The notes under the pieces are model-generated. The model was given only the letters and a program-made list of their open reading frames with translations. It ran no database searches and was not told where the DNA came from. Shown here piece after piece: positions 16,748 through 25,828 of a DNA stretch of 51,476 bases (positions are counted from its first letter, which is position 1; each line of letters begins with the position of its first letter). This DNA is from Variovorax sp. dw_308 (lineage in GTDB: Bacteria; Pseudomonadota; Gammaproteobacteria; Burkholderiales; Burkholderiaceae_C): positions 1 through 51,476 of the forward strand of contig NZ_JAATOM010000033.1 of assembly GCF_019207085.1 (NCBI RefSeq). Direction: 5' to 3'. The translations under genes were made by a program, and so were the position numbers.

Positions 16748-16968
16748 GCAGGAGCAGTCATACACACTATCTGCCAGTACAGTCGCGACAGTCACTCTAA
16801 ATACTAAGACTTTGACGGTGCCCGGATGACCGAAGGCGGGTTCGAAGGCCAGGCGAACGATCTTGTGTTGCTGGCAAATTGGACTTTGCTCCGGTCGGAT
16901 TCCGCGGGGTCAAAATTCGCCGCAGCAAACCTTTCGTGTAGGCGACAGGTCAGCCGCAAAGGAATGCC

Positions 16969-17274
16969 ATGAGGTCCGATCGACGCTTATTTGTTTTCCG
17001 ATGTATGGCGGCGAGTTCGCTACTAGGGTTAGTGCATACCGAAGCCATTGCCGACGTCGACGAGGCTGATCCGCCAGCCGTGGCGTTGGGCTACCGCGAG
17101 GACTCGGCGAAGGTCGACACTGCTAAGTATCCAACACATACCGCATCCCAGCGATGCAGCAATTGCCGACACTTTGAGGGAAAGGCAACCGATCGGTCCG
17201 GCGGCTGCCCACTGTTCGGCGGCAAGCTGGTAGCGGCTAAAGGTTGGTGCAGTGGTTGGGTCATCAAGGCATGA
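16969..17274 (+). CDS. High-potential iron-sulfur protein (HiPIP)
   Basis: This 101-residue periplasmic electron carrier has an N-terminal exporting segment with RR and a hydrophobic stretch (residues 5-29), which may be a Tat or Sec signal. The mature part, ALGYREDSAKVD followed by Cys63, Cys66, Cys80 and Cys94, is the standard HiPIP pattern binding one [4Fe-4S] cluster. GWCSGW near the end is typical. HiPIPs carry electrons to a photosynthetic reaction centre or to terminal oxidases and other reductases; no partner gene is nearby. GGCCCGCGGGCC (17276-17287), a perfect palindrome right after the stop, may end transcription. Confidence 0.92.
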   Translation: MRSDRRLFVFRCMAASSLLGLVHTEAIADVDEADPPAVALGYREDSAKVDTAKYPTHTASQRCSNCRHFEGKATDRSGGCPLFGGKLVAAKGWCSGWVIKA

Positions 17275-17287
17275 GGGCCCGCGGGCC

Positions 17288-17835
17288 GGCACCTCTATGA
17301 ATGACGGCTCTGGCAACGCACAGCTAGGCCATTGGCAAGACGTACTCGGTGGCGCTCCAATTGGTGCGTTCTTCTGATCCGCGGTTGACGCGAATTGAAG
17401 CCCCTGGTCTTCACTTCTGCCGGATCTCCGGATCTGCAGTTGCTATGTTGCTATCGCGGTCGGACCACTGACCGCTCTCGCTGGTACACCTCCCATGGAC
17501 CGAGCGTTGGCGACCGACAGCAACGGGCCCCGACCTCCCTTTGGACGGCCAAGATAGCGGTCTTCGATCCTGCAAGGGCCAGTCGCCCAAGAGGTATGCA
17601 CTCGAGCTACGACAGCATTACCTTGTGACCGGCTGTAGATGGCACAGTCGGCTTCACGCTGGGAAGACCGGTCTCAGCCGTACAGCGTGAATTCGACCCG
17701 CGTCCGGGAAAAACTGCAATCGCTGCACAGTTGCCGCATACCAGACGATGCTGAAGGGCCGGGCAGCGCCCTGGACGGACTTTGGCTGTAAAACTTGAAC
17801 GGCGCAAGGCGGACCGACCTCGCCCGCCGCACTCG
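17288..17835. other. Intergenic region with decayed repeats
   Basis: No gene is recognised. The stretch contains short inverted arms such as GCGGTC/GACCGC near 17456-17475. Part of it (about 17625-17740) resembles 46620-46740 in word order at low identity. It probably consists of old intergenic repeat material. Confidence 0.4.
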
Positions 17836-19863
17836 TTACTGCGCCAGCGCCTGGACGCGGGCGTCTTTGGACGCCGAGTCGATCACGCGGGCGACGTCCT
17901 CATCGAGCATCAAGCCGTCGGACCTCAAATGCTCGGCGGAAGCGCGCACTCGTTCGATATACGTCCCGCGGGTCGGATAGCGCTCTGCGATCGACGGCCT
18001 CGGGTCGTGCCTGACGCTGCGCTCCTGCGCGTCCCTGGACAACGGCAGATAGCTGCCATCCAATCCGCACAACTGTCCTTCGGCAAAGCCGGACTTGCGA
18101 AGACCAAAGCCGGTGTACGTCGCGAGCGGCACATCGATGTCAGGCACACGAACGCCAGCAACGTCATTCCCGTCGGCGTCGGTGCGAGGCACAAGCACGA
18201 GGTAGCGCAGACGGGTGTCGGCGCGTGCCGGCGTCGCAGAGTAGTCGACCGGGTTCAGGTCATTCAGTGCCGTCGGCAGCTTCAGCCCGAGGGCGTCCAG
18301 TTCGGGGAAGCCCATCTCGGCCCTCTGGGGCCTGGCCAACGTTCCGGCCGCGGCGGAGGGGTAGCGACTCGGCGGCGGCTCTTGCCCGTCACGCGCCCAC
18401 GTGATCAGGCGCGCCATCAGCGCCCGGTACGTGGACGACTGCCTGGCCGGGTTGTTCGGCATCTGGCAGATGCCGGCCGCGGGCGTGGCCGCCGACACAT
18501 GTTGTGTCGACGACATCAGGTACAGACGCACGCTGGCGGGCACCGGCACATCGCGCCCCGCGCCGTCGGTCACCACAAGTGAGGCGCGCCCTTGCCAGAA
18601 CTCGAGGTTGCTGTCGACATGCATCAGCTTCGGGCAGGTGTCGTCGGTGCGACAGCTTGCCAGGATCCCGTCGGTGCGCCCGGTGAGCGGATCCGTGATG
18701 GTGCCGTAGCCAAACGGAAACTGGTCGCCGTAGACCCAATGGTCCTCGTGCTCGCGCGAGAACCGGCCCGGCTGGGCCCAACGCACATTGGTGAAGCTCT
18801 TGCGGGATCCGGCGATCGTCGGCATCGCTGCGTCGAATACGCGCCCACCGGTTGGCGCCGTGTTGAACCCCTGCCAGATGAAGTCCCGCAGGAAACGCCC
18901 GGATTGCGAGATGCCGAGTGCCACGGTGACATTGGGCCGGATGTCTGCCAATGGCTGGGGCTGCCCTTCAGCATCGACCTGCGCGGTCTTCAGAAAGCTA
19001 ACGACATCGCGAACCGCGGCCATGCCCAGGCCCATCACCCGCGGATCGCGCGCCTCGTACTTGAACTGGTAGATTGCCCCGGCGTCGAAGCTCGGTGGGC
19101 GCTCGATTTCAATCTCGCGGGCGCTCTTGAAGCGCCAGGCGCTTGCCGACAGCACGGTTGCCGGGGCCTCCGGCCTGGCACGCACGGTCAACTCTGCGCG
19201 CGTCGGGTCTTGCGTTGCGGCGGGGTAGGACAGCGGCATGGTCCCCGCCGTGCCGGGCGCATCGAAGACCACTTCCTCCAGGCTGCTGCCAGTGATTGGG
19301 GCACCATGATTGGTGGCGACCGGAAGCGCCATGCCCAGGCTGCGCCCTGACCTGTTCAGCGGCAGGTCGCCCTGCCAACCGACCCAGAGCATCGTGTGCC
19401 CCTGACGCATCAGCCATCCGTTGCCAGCCTGCGCTGCGGTATCGGCTTGCAAGTCGCCATCGTCGACCAGCGGCAGCATCAGCTTGCGGCCGCGGTTGGC
19501 CACATCGAAGACGAGGACGCGCGACGCCTTGTTCGCTTCACTCGGCCGAAGCAGCACGACATCCGTTTGATACCGCACCATGCCATCGGCGTCGGCCGCC
19601 GCGGCGAGATCGACGATGCGCCGGTTGGCCGGATGTCCTGGATGCACCTTCACATGTGCGACCGCGACGACCATCTCGTATTCACCCACATCGCCGAAGC
19701 GGGCGCCGCCAAACGCTGGCTTTCTGCTAACGACTTCGATCCGCTCGATGGTCGTCGCTGGAGGGCCACTGCCTGGCATCGGCGAGTGAATTGCACAGCC
19801 GACGAACAATGCCGAGGCCAAGAGCGCGACACGTGCCCATCCCCGCATGTGGTTGATCCTCAT
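17836..19863 (-). CDS. Alpha/beta hydrolase-domain protein, exported (possible lipoprotein)
   Basis: This 675-residue protein has an N-terminal hydrophobic signal ending in FVGC at Cys23, which may be a lipoprotein box although Phe at -3 is unusual. The body contains VYGDQFPFGYG, DPRVMGLGMAAVRDVVSFL and LGISQSGRFLRDFI; the Ser in GISQSGR is a nucleophile candidate. These features fit the large alpha/beta hydrolase-domain family of unknown substrate seen in proteobacterial catabolic genomes. The ATG at 19861-19863 has AGGAG seven bases upstream. It stands alone; the IS5 element lies upstream. Substrate unknown; esterase or lactonase activity would be a guess. Confidence 0.8.
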   Translation of the reverse strand: MRINHMRGWARVALLASALFVGCAIHSPMPGSGPPATTIERIEVVSRKPAFGGARFGDVGEYEMVVAVAHVKVHPGHPANRRIVDLAAAADADGMVRYQTDVVLLRPSEANKASRVLVFDVANRGRKLMLPLVDDGDLQADTAAQAGNGWLMRQGHTMLWVGWQGDLPLNRSGRSLGMALPVATNHGAPITGSSLEEVVFDAPGTAGTMPLSYPAATQDPTRAELTVRARPEAPATVLSASAWRFKSAREIEIERPPSFDAGAIYQFKYEARDPRVMGLGMAAVRDVVSFLKTAQVDAEGQPQPLADIRPNVTVALGISQSGRFLRDFIWQGFNTAPTGGRVFDAAMPTIAGSRKSFTNVRWAQPGRFSREHEDHWVYGDQFPFGYGTITDPLTGRTDGILASCRTDDTCPKLMHVDSNLEFWQGRASLVVTDGAGRDVPVPASVRLYLMSSTQHVSAATPAAGICQMPNNPARQSSTYRALMARLITWARDGQEPPPSRYPSAAAGTLARPQRAEMGFPELDALGLKLPTALNDLNPVDYSATPARADTRLRYLVLVPRTDADGNDVAGVRVPDIDVPLATYTGFGLRKSGFAEGQLCGLDGSYLPLSRDAQERSVRHDPRPSIAERYPTRGTYIERVRASAEHLRSDGLMLDEDVARVIDSASKDARVQALAQ

Positions 19864-20269
19864 TGCGTGCTCCTCGCTAGCAATCCGTCGATTTCAAGTG
19901 CAGAACGTGCTCGAAGGATTTTCTCATGACGACCGCGCGTTGCGCATCAACGGCGATCGGGTCTACAACACTTGCCTTGTGACCCGGCTTGAGTCATCGG
20001 GCAGGTCTTCGCAGCCGTTGATGAAGAGTCGGAAATGGCCGGTAGATTGGTTATTGGTGCAAGCTCGAACGCGTGCTCAAGACTGGTTGCGGCTGTTCGA
20101 GGTTTCAATCCGAGCGGCAGCAGCGACTAAAAGCTGACATAGGCAACCCTGCCCCATGCTCGACAGCTGTACCCCAAAACCTGACTTCCAATGGCGTTCC
20201 ACTGGGACGGCCAACCGAACTTCGCGTTGAACGGCAAGTTTGACAAGTCGCCATATGGCGTTCGGGGCC
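19864..20269. other. Intergenic region between hydrolase gene and IS5
   Basis: No gene is supported. Short open frames on both strands across 20127-20382 run into the IS end and match nothing I recognise. The hydrolase promoter should lie near 19864-19950 on the minus strand. Confidence 0.4.
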
Positions 20270-21624
20270 CTAACAGGATGCGGAAATACTCCCCTCCAAA
20301 GCGAGGCATCTTCTTCGGCGAAGGTCCGCTTTTCACATGGTGCAGTGAGCGGCGATTTTGGGAGCCGTTTCCGCTGATTTGAGGGTGTTTTGCAAGCCTC
20401 TGATGGCCTCAGAGCCCCTGCGGACGGATTTGCCCCAACGAGCGCATGCGCGTCAAGTTGTACGCCGTCATCGTCAGCACGAACAGGTGGTCCACGCGCT
20501 TGAGTCCACGCACCATCACCTGACGAATTCCGCCCACCGTCTTGGCCCAGCCAAAGCCCTGCTCGATCAGCTTGCGCTTGCGCTGCGACAGGGCATAGCC
20601 CTCGCTCGCAGCGATGGCATCGGGCACTGCGGAGCGCCGCCCGGAAGTGTTCTGGGCGACGTGCGGTATTACGCCCATGTCCTGGCACGCCTGGACGAAC
20701 TCCTGCGCGTCGTACCCCTTGTCCGCACCGAGCGTGACCTCCGTATCCGGACTCGCGGTGGCCTGACGGGCGTCCCTGATCATGACCTTGGCCGCTTCGC
20801 GTTCGGCAAAGCCATCGGCTTGTGTGACCATCGCGTTAGCGATCAGGCCGTGGCGATTGTCAGAGAGGGTATGGCCCATGTAGCGCAACTCGCTGGCGGT
20901 CTTGCCCTTGCGGTACAGCCGCGCATCGCCATCGGTGCGCGAGGCGTGGGTTTCGTTGCTGCGGGTCTGACCTTTGAAGCTGGTGCTATCAGCCTTGTTG
21001 TTGCCCGCGTCATCGTCGCCGCTGCCGTCCTTGCGCACGAAGCTCCTGTGGCTGGCCCACGCCTGGATAAGGGTGCCATCGACGCTGAAATGTTCTCCCG
21101 ACAGCCAGCCTTTGCGACCAGCTGTCTCGACGATGTGGTTGAACAGTTCGATGATGGCGTCATGCTCGATCAGGCGTTCGCGGTTCTTGGTGAAGACGCT
21201 GGGAACCCAGACCGCATCGTCCATGGCCAGGCCGATGAACCAGCGAAACAGGAGGTTGTATTGAGTCTGCTCCATGAGTTGGCGCTCCGAGCGAACGCTG
21301 AAGAAGATCTGCAGCAGCATCGCGCGCAGCAGCTTCTCTGGAGCGATGCTGGGGCGCCCGCCCTTGATGTCGGCCTCGTACATGCCGGCGAACAAGTCGT
21401 CCATCTTGAGCAGCGCTTCATTGACCATCGCGCGGATAGGACGCAGCGGGTGATTGGCGGGTACGAAGTCCTCCAGGCGGCGCATCGTGAACAAGCTCTC
21501 GGTGAAGGTATCGGCTCCGCGCATCGTCTGGGGTCTTGGATTGCAACTGTCGGGGGATCAACTTCTAACGTTCGAGGGCTGTCACGCGTCGACCAATTGC
21601 AGAGGTATTTCAGCACCCTGCTAA
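20270..21624 (-). mobile_element. IS5-family insertion sequence with CTAA target duplication
   Basis: The element proper is 20274-21620 (1347 bp). Its ends, read inward, are CAGGATGCGGAAATAC (left) and CAGGGTGCTGAAATAC (right), identical at 14 of 16 positions. CTAA at 20270-20273 and at 21621-21624 is the 4-bp target duplication, which fits the YTAR preference of the IS5 group. Both ends, the duplication and the transposase gene are intact, so the element may be recent and mobile. Confidence 0.9.
20409..21524 (-). CDS. IS5-family transposase
   Basis: This 371-residue DDE transposase catalyses cut-and-paste movement of the surrounding element. The catalytic residues are Asp149 (SVDGTLIQAW), Asp268 (LGADKGYD) and Glu321 (RKLIEQGFGW). 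The N-terminal MRGADTFTESLFT...FVPANHPLRPIR and GGRPSIAPEKLLRAMLL are typical of the group. The frame is unbroken. Confidence 0.95.
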   Translation of the reverse strand: MRGADTFTESLFTMRRLEDFVPANHPLRPIRAMVNEALLKMDDLFAGMYEADIKGGRPSIAPEKLLRAMLLQIFFSVRSERQLMEQTQYNLLFRWFIGLAMDDAVWVPSVFTKNRERLIEHDAIIELFNHIVETAGRKGWLSGEHFSVDGTLIQAWASHRSFVRKDGSGDDDAGNNKADSTSFKGQTRSNETHASRTDGDARLYRKGKTASELRYMGHTLSDNRHGLIANAMVTQADGFAEREAAKVMIRDARQATASPDTEVTLGADKGYDAQEFVQACQDMGVIPHVAQNTSGRRSAVPDAIAASEGYALSQRKRKLIEQGFGWAKTVGGIRQVMVRGLKRVDHLFVLTMTAYNLTRMRSLGQIRPQGL

Positions 21625-21651
21625 GCAGTCGGTCGGCGCTTCAGCTGGAGC

Positions 21652-22260
21652 ATGAATACCTCCAACATTGTTCTCGTTGGGTTCGTCGGGCTCGTCGCCT
21701 TGGTCATCGGATTCGCGATGGGCGTGCCCATCAGCGCCGCGATGCGCCGCTCATGCTGGCGCGTGCTGGACCTGATCATCTCGGCCGATCCGGCGCGCAG
21801 CGAAATCGACAACGAGGTCGAGCGATTGCTCGAAGCGGCCGTTGCGGCATCGACCGCGGGTGGTGTCGCGACGCCGGCCGGCAGCGTCGGCGTGACGCTG
21901 GACCACCGCTTGCGCAGCGCCATCGCGCACATGCGGGAGAACGTGTCCGAGAAAGCGTCTATCGACGAGATTGCCGCCAAGGTGGGCCTGTCTCGCGCGC
22001 GATTCTTCGCGCTTTTTCGTGATCAGCTCAACACCACGCCGCAGGTCTTCTGGAGCGGCGTTCGCGTCGAGGAAGCGATGCGAAGGGTGAGCGAAGGCAG
22101 TGAACTCACCGATGTCGCGCTGGACCTCGGCTTCTCCGCACCGGGGAACTTTTCGCGCTTCTTCAAGAAGCACACGGGCATCTCGCCTTCGATCTTCAAG
22201 CGCGCCACCCGAATGCCATCGCCTGTGACAGTCACCGGGATTCCGCGGGAGCATTCCTAG
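21652..22260 (+). CDS. AraC-family regulator, N-terminus probably truncated
   Basis: Of 202 residues, the last ~110 form an AraC-type DNA-binding domain (ASIDEIAAKVGLSRARFFALF, then DVALDLGFSAPGNFSRFFKKHTGISP). The sensing domain of about 130 residues normally found before it is missing. Instead, residues 5-27 are a hydrophobic stretch that could be a membrane helix or simply chance coding. The gene begins 28 bp after the IS5 target site, with a poor ribosome site. I read it as a regulator whose 5' part was lost, either before or through the insertion. The target and activity are unknown. Confidence 0.65.
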   Translation: MNTSNIVLVGFVGLVALVIGFAMGVPISAAMRRSCWRVLDLIISADPARSEIDNEVERLLEAAVAASTAGGVATPAGSVGVTLDHRLRSAIAHMRENVSEKASIDEIAAKVGLSRARFFALFRDQLNTTPQVFWSGVRVEEAMRRVSEGSELTDVALDLGFSAPGNFSRFFKKHTGISPSIFKRATRMPSPVTVTGIPREHS

Positions 22261-22271
22261 AAGCTATCAAA

Positions 22272-22290
22272 CCCCAGGTGTGCGCTGGGG
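22272..22290 (-). terminator. Candidate terminator between convergent araC-like and livM genes
   Basis: CCCCAG (22272-22277) pairs with CTGGGG (22285-22290) around a 7-nt loop. On the minus strand the stem is followed by TTTGAT. It lies about 90 bp past the livM stop. The T-run is short, so confidence is modest. Confidence 0.4.
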
Positions 22291-22381
22291 CGCATGCTTG
22301 GCTGCCCCGACAGCGCGCAATAGGCCCCAGGGCGTAGGCAAAAACGGAGTCAACGTCGATCCAGATGCGCGCGCGAGCCCG

Positions 22382-23395
22382 CTAAACATTCCTGGCCGAT
22401 TTCAGTGCTCGTCTCGCCAAAAGGTAGTGGCGGATTTCGCCAGCGACCCCACGACGAAACAGCAGGACGCAAACGACAAACAGGATCCCGCTTGCCACGG
22501 TGATGGGGAAGTCCGTCTCGGCAAGAAAGTGCTCGAGCGCAACGACCATCCCGGCCCCCACCACAGGGCCCAGCAGTGTGCCGAGCCCGCCCAGCAACGT
22601 CATCAATACCACCTCGCCCGACATCTGCCACGCCACGTCGGTCAAGCTGGCAAGCTGGAAGACAAGCGCCTTGGCGCCACCCGCCAGACCGGCCAGCGCC
22701 GCCGAGATCACGAACGCCAGCAGTTTGTATTGCGCCGTGCGGTAGCCCAGGGAAATGGCGCGTGGCTCGTTCTCGCGGATCGCCTTCAGGACCTGTCCGA
22801 ACGGAGAGTGAACCGTGCGCCAGATCACGAGAAAGCCGAACAGGAAGACGGCCAGGACAAAGAAGTACATTGCCAGCGGCTTATTGAGGTCGACCAGACC
22901 GAGGAGCATTCCGCGGGGGACAGCCTGGATGCCATCCTCTCCTCCAGTGAAGCGCATCTGGATCGCGAGGAATGCAATCATCTGGGCCAACGCCAGCGTG
23001 ATCATGGCGAAGTAGATGCCTTGCCGGCGAATTGCGAGCGCGCCCATCAGGAACCCGAGTACCGCGGCAAAGACCGTCCCCGCAACGAGCGCGAGTTCCG
23101 GGGGCCACCCCCAGACCTTGCCCGCGTGCGCAGTGATGTACGCCGCCCCCCCAAAGAACGCGGCGTGACCGAAGCTCAGCAATCCGGCATAGCCGATCAG
23201 GAGATTGAACGCGCAGGCAAACAAGGCGAAGCAAAGAAGCTTCATCAGAAAGATGGGATAGAGGAAGAACGGCGCTGCCACAGCAAGAGCGAGGCTGACC
23301 ACTACCAGCACCGGTATCAGAAGCGCCCGTCTGGGCGAGACCGCATACTGTGTCAAGTTCGAGCTTGCAATCGTCGAATTCTGGATAGCGACCAT
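22382..23395 (-). CDS. livM: Branched-chain amino acid-type ABC transporter permease LivM
   Basis: This inner-membrane permease of the HAAT class has about 337 residues with many hydrophobic helices and the family stretch GYAGLLSFGHAAFFGGAAYITA near the middle of the first half. With LivH it forms the channel driven by LivG and LivF. The frame opens at a TTG overlapping the livH stop (23399-23401), but ATG at 23393-23395 has AGGAG eight bases upstream, so I start there. It is the last gene of a six-gene operon. Context suggests that the substrate is the carbon source of the cluster, not necessarily an amino acid. Confidence 0.93.
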   Translation of the reverse strand: MVAIQNSTIASSNLTQYAVSPRRALLIPVLVVVSLALAVAAPFFLYPIFLMKLLCFALFACAFNLLIGYAGLLSFGHAAFFGGAAYITAHAGKVWGWPPELALVAGTVFAAVLGFLMGALAIRRQGIYFAMITLALAQMIAFLAIQMRFTGGEDGIQAVPRGMLLGLVDLNKPLAMYFFVLAVFLFGFLVIWRTVHSPFGQVLKAIRENEPRAISLGYRTAQYKLLAFVISAALAGLAGGAKALVFQLASLTDVAWQMSGEVVLMTLLGGLGTLLGPVVGAGMVVALEHFLAETDFPITVASGILFVVCVLLFRRGVAGEIRHYLLARRALKSARNV

Positions 23396-23397
23396 GT

Positions 23398-24285
23398 TCA
23401 ACGCTCCTGCCCGAAGAGGCCTGCTGGTTTGATGAGAAGTACAACGGCCATGACAATGAAGATGACGATGTTGGAGGCTTCCGGATAGAAGACCTTGGTC
23501 ACGCCTTCCAGCAGACCGAGCCCCAGGCCGGTGACGACAGAGCCGAGGATCGAACCCATGCCGCCAATCACGACGACCGCAAAGACGGTGATGATCAGGT
23601 TTGATCCCATCGTGGCGTTGACCTGGTAGATGGGAGCGGCCAGTACGCCCGCCAGGCCCGCCAGCGCCACCCCAAGCGCAAACGTCGAAGTGATCATGAC
23701 TGGAACATTGATGCCGAAGTTCTCGACGAGCGTCGGGTTTTCAGTTGCAGCCCTGAGGTAAGCGCCCATCCGTGTACGCTCGATGGCAAGCCATGTTCCA
23801 GCGCACAGGGTCAGCGATGCAACCACGACCCAGGCGCGATAGTTCGGCAGGTACATGAACCCGAGGTCCTGCCCGCCCCGAAGGAGTTCAGGGACCGGGT
23901 AAGGATTGCCGCTTGACCCGAACTTGTAGCGGAATGCGCCTTCAAGGATCAGCGCGACACCCAGTGTCAGCAGCAACCCATACAGGTGATCCACCTGGTA
24001 CAGCCTGCGCAGCAGCGTTCTCTCGAGCAAGGCACCCAGCAGGCCGACCGCGAGTGGGGACAACACCAGAGCCCACCAGTACCCCACTCCCATCCACTGA
24101 AGCAACATCCACGCGACAAATGCGCCGAGCATGTAGAGCGCCCCATGTGCAAAGTTGATCACGTTCAACAAGCCGAAGATGATGGCCAGGCCCAGGCTGA
24201 GGATCGCGTAGAAGGATCCATTGATGAGCCCGACAAGAACCTGTCCGAACAATTCTTGAGGCGTGATTCCCAGTGATTCAAGCAT
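23398..24285 (-). CDS. livH: Branched-chain amino acid-type ABC transporter permease LivH
   Basis: This 295-residue inner-membrane permease shows the LivH features LINGSFYAILSLGLAIIFGLLNVINFAHGALYML at the start (positions about 18-52) and GMGSILGSVVTGLGLGLLEG in the second half. It is the partner of LivM. GGGAG lies eight bases before the ATG. The downstream livM overlaps its stop codon. Confidence 0.94.
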   Translation of the reverse strand: MLESLGITPQELFGQVLVGLINGSFYAILSLGLAIIFGLLNVINFAHGALYMLGAFVAWMLLQWMGVGYWWALVLSPLAVGLLGALLERTLLRRLYQVDHLYGLLLTLGVALILEGAFRYKFGSSGNPYPVPELLRGGQDLGFMYLPNYRAWVVVASLTLCAGTWLAIERTRMGAYLRAATENPTLVENFGINVPVMITSTFALGVALAGLAGVLAAPIYQVNATMGSNLIITVFAVVVIGGMGSILGSVVTGLGLGLLEGVTKVFYPEASNIVIFIVMAVVLLIKPAGLFGQER

Positions 24286-24329
24286 CGCGGCTCCCTGTCT
24301 CAGTTACGAATATCGCAAGCATGGCGGTC

Positions 24330-25049
24330 TCAGACCCCCAGGTAGCCATGGAGCTTGTCCATGTTCTGGTGGAGTTCAGCGTTTGGAATTCGGTCGATGA
24401 TTCGCCCCTCCTCCATCACGTAGTGGCAATCGGCAATCGTTGAGGCAAAGCGGAAGTTCTGTTCGACCAGCAGGATCGTGAAGCCCAGTTTCTTCAGCGC
24501 GACGATGGCGGTGCCGATCTGCTGGATGAGTGCAGGCGCGAGGCCTTCGGTGGGTTCGTCCAGCAGGATGAGGTTTGCACCTGTGCGAAGGATGCGAGCG
24601 ATTGCCAGCATCTGTTGCTCCCCGCCGGACAGCCTGGTGCCTTGGGTCGAGCCCCGTCCCTTCAGGTTCGGAAACAGATCGTGGATTTGCGCGATCGTCA
24701 TGCCACCTGGCTTGACCACTGGCGGGAGCAGCAGGTTTTCGTTGACGCTGAGCGAAGAGAATATCCCTCGCTCTTCCGGAACGTAGCCGATGCCCAGCCG
24801 GGGAATCTGATGTCGGGGCATGTTGATGAGCTCCTGACCGCTGGAGATCACCGAGCCACTGCGCTTGGTGACCACCCCCATGATCGAGCGCATCGTCGTT
24901 GTCTTGCCCGCGCCATTGCGCCCGAGCAACGTGACAACCTGACCCTGTTCGACCTGGAAGGAGACCCCGTGAAGGACGTGCGATTCACCGTAGTGCGCAT
25001 GAAGGTCGCGAACCTCAAGCATCGGCTTTTGATGAGTCGGTTCAGGCAT
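24330..25049 (-). CDS. livF: Branched-chain amino acid-type ABC transporter ATPase LivF
   Basis: This 239-residue cytoplasmic ATPase has Walker A GRNGAGKTTT, the signature LSGGEQQM, Walker B LILLDEPTEGLAP and the switch His replaced by Gln-containing LLVEQNF, as usual in LivF. The start overlaps the livG stop by 8 bp, indicating coupled translation. It energises import through LivHM. Confidence 0.95.
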   Translation of the reverse strand: MPEPTHQKPMLEVRDLHAHYGESHVLHGVSFQVEQGQVVTLLGRNGAGKTTTMRSIMGVVTKRSGSVISSGQELINMPRHQIPRLGIGYVPEERGIFSSLSVNENLLLPPVVKPGGMTIAQIHDLFPNLKGRGSTQGTRLSGGEQQMLAIARILRTGANLILLDEPTEGLAPALIQQIGTAIVALKKLGFTILLVEQNFRFASTIADCHYVMEEGRIIDRIPNAELHQNMDKLHGYLGV

Positions 25050-25824
25050 TTACGCTTCCCATGTAGGCTTCCATGACCTCGGCGTTGCTGGACACGGTCG
25101 CGTAATCGCCCTCGGCCAGGAGTTCACCGCGGCGGAGCACCGTGATCGTGTCGGAAAGATCTGCGACGACCGAGAGGTTGTGCTCAACCATGAGCACAGT
25201 ACGGGTGGTGGCTACCTGCCTGATCAGCTGCGCGGTCCGTTCGATGTCCTCATGTCCCATGCCGGCCAGGGGTTCATCGAGCAGGAGCATTGAGGGGTCA
25301 AGTGCCAGGGTCGTTGCAATTTCAAGGGCTCGCTTTCTCCCGTAAGGAAGATCAGCGGCGCGATGCATCGACAGATCGACCAGATTGACGGCCTCGAGAA
25401 GTTCGAAGCCCCGAGCGTCCAGCTGCTTCAGGGTGTTGTCCGAGCGCCAGAACTTGAAGCTCGACCCAACGCGACGCTGAAGAGCGACCCGGACGTTCTC
25501 CAGCACGGTGAGGTCCGGAAAGACCGCGGAGATCTGGAAGGACCGCACCATGCCCATCCGCGCGACGTCGGCTGGCTTGGCGGCCGTGATGTCGCGACCC
25601 TCGTAGTAGATGTGGCCCTTCGTCGGCGACAGGAACTTCGTAAGCAGATTGAAGACCGTGCTCTTCCCAGCGCCGTTGGGCCCGATCAATGCATGGATGG
25701 TGCCGCGGCGGATCTTCAGGTCGAGGTTCTTGATCGCGACAAATCCCTTGAATTCCTTGGTCAGTCCCCGCGCTTCGAGGATGAACTCGGGACTCTTATC
25801 GCCAATGTCCTTTGCCTTCGTCAT
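25042..25824 (-). CDS. livG: Branched-chain amino acid-type ABC transporter ATPase LivG
   Basis: This 260-residue ATPase has Walker A GPNGAGKSTVF, the Q-loop region in RSFQISAVFPDLTVLENV, the LivG-type signature region DLPYGRKRALEIATTL, Walker B LLLDEPLAGMG and MVEHNLSVV. The degenerate signature (PYGRKR) is normal for LivG. It begins 4 bp after the ligase stop, in the same operon. Confidence 0.95.
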   Translation of the reverse strand: MTKAKDIGDKSPEFILEARGLTKEFKGFVAIKNLDLKIRRGTIHALIGPNGAGKSTVFNLLTKFLSPTKGHIYYEGRDITAAKPADVARMGMVRSFQISAVFPDLTVLENVRVALQRRVGSSFKFWRSDNTLKQLDARGFELLEAVNLVDLSMHRAADLPYGRKRALEIATTLALDPSMLLLDEPLAGMGHEDIERTAQLIRQVATTRTVLMVEHNLSVVADLSDTITVLRRGELLAEGDYATVSSNAEVMEAYMGSVNA

Positions 25825-25828
25825 GGCG

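Noticed and set aside
16559..16968. Small minus-strand open frame (72 codons) across 16577-16795
   Set aside because: It falls within the palindromic repeat IR-B' and has no ribosome site or family match.
20382..21619. Alternative IS5 boundaries using AGGGTG ends
   Set aside because: Those ends match poorly and give no target duplication; the pair 20274/21620 matches at 14 of 16 bases and is flanked by CTAA on both sides.
20358..22022. Plus-strand open frame of 554 codons
   Set aside because: Antisense to the intact IS5 transposase and out of frame with the AraC domain; no motif.
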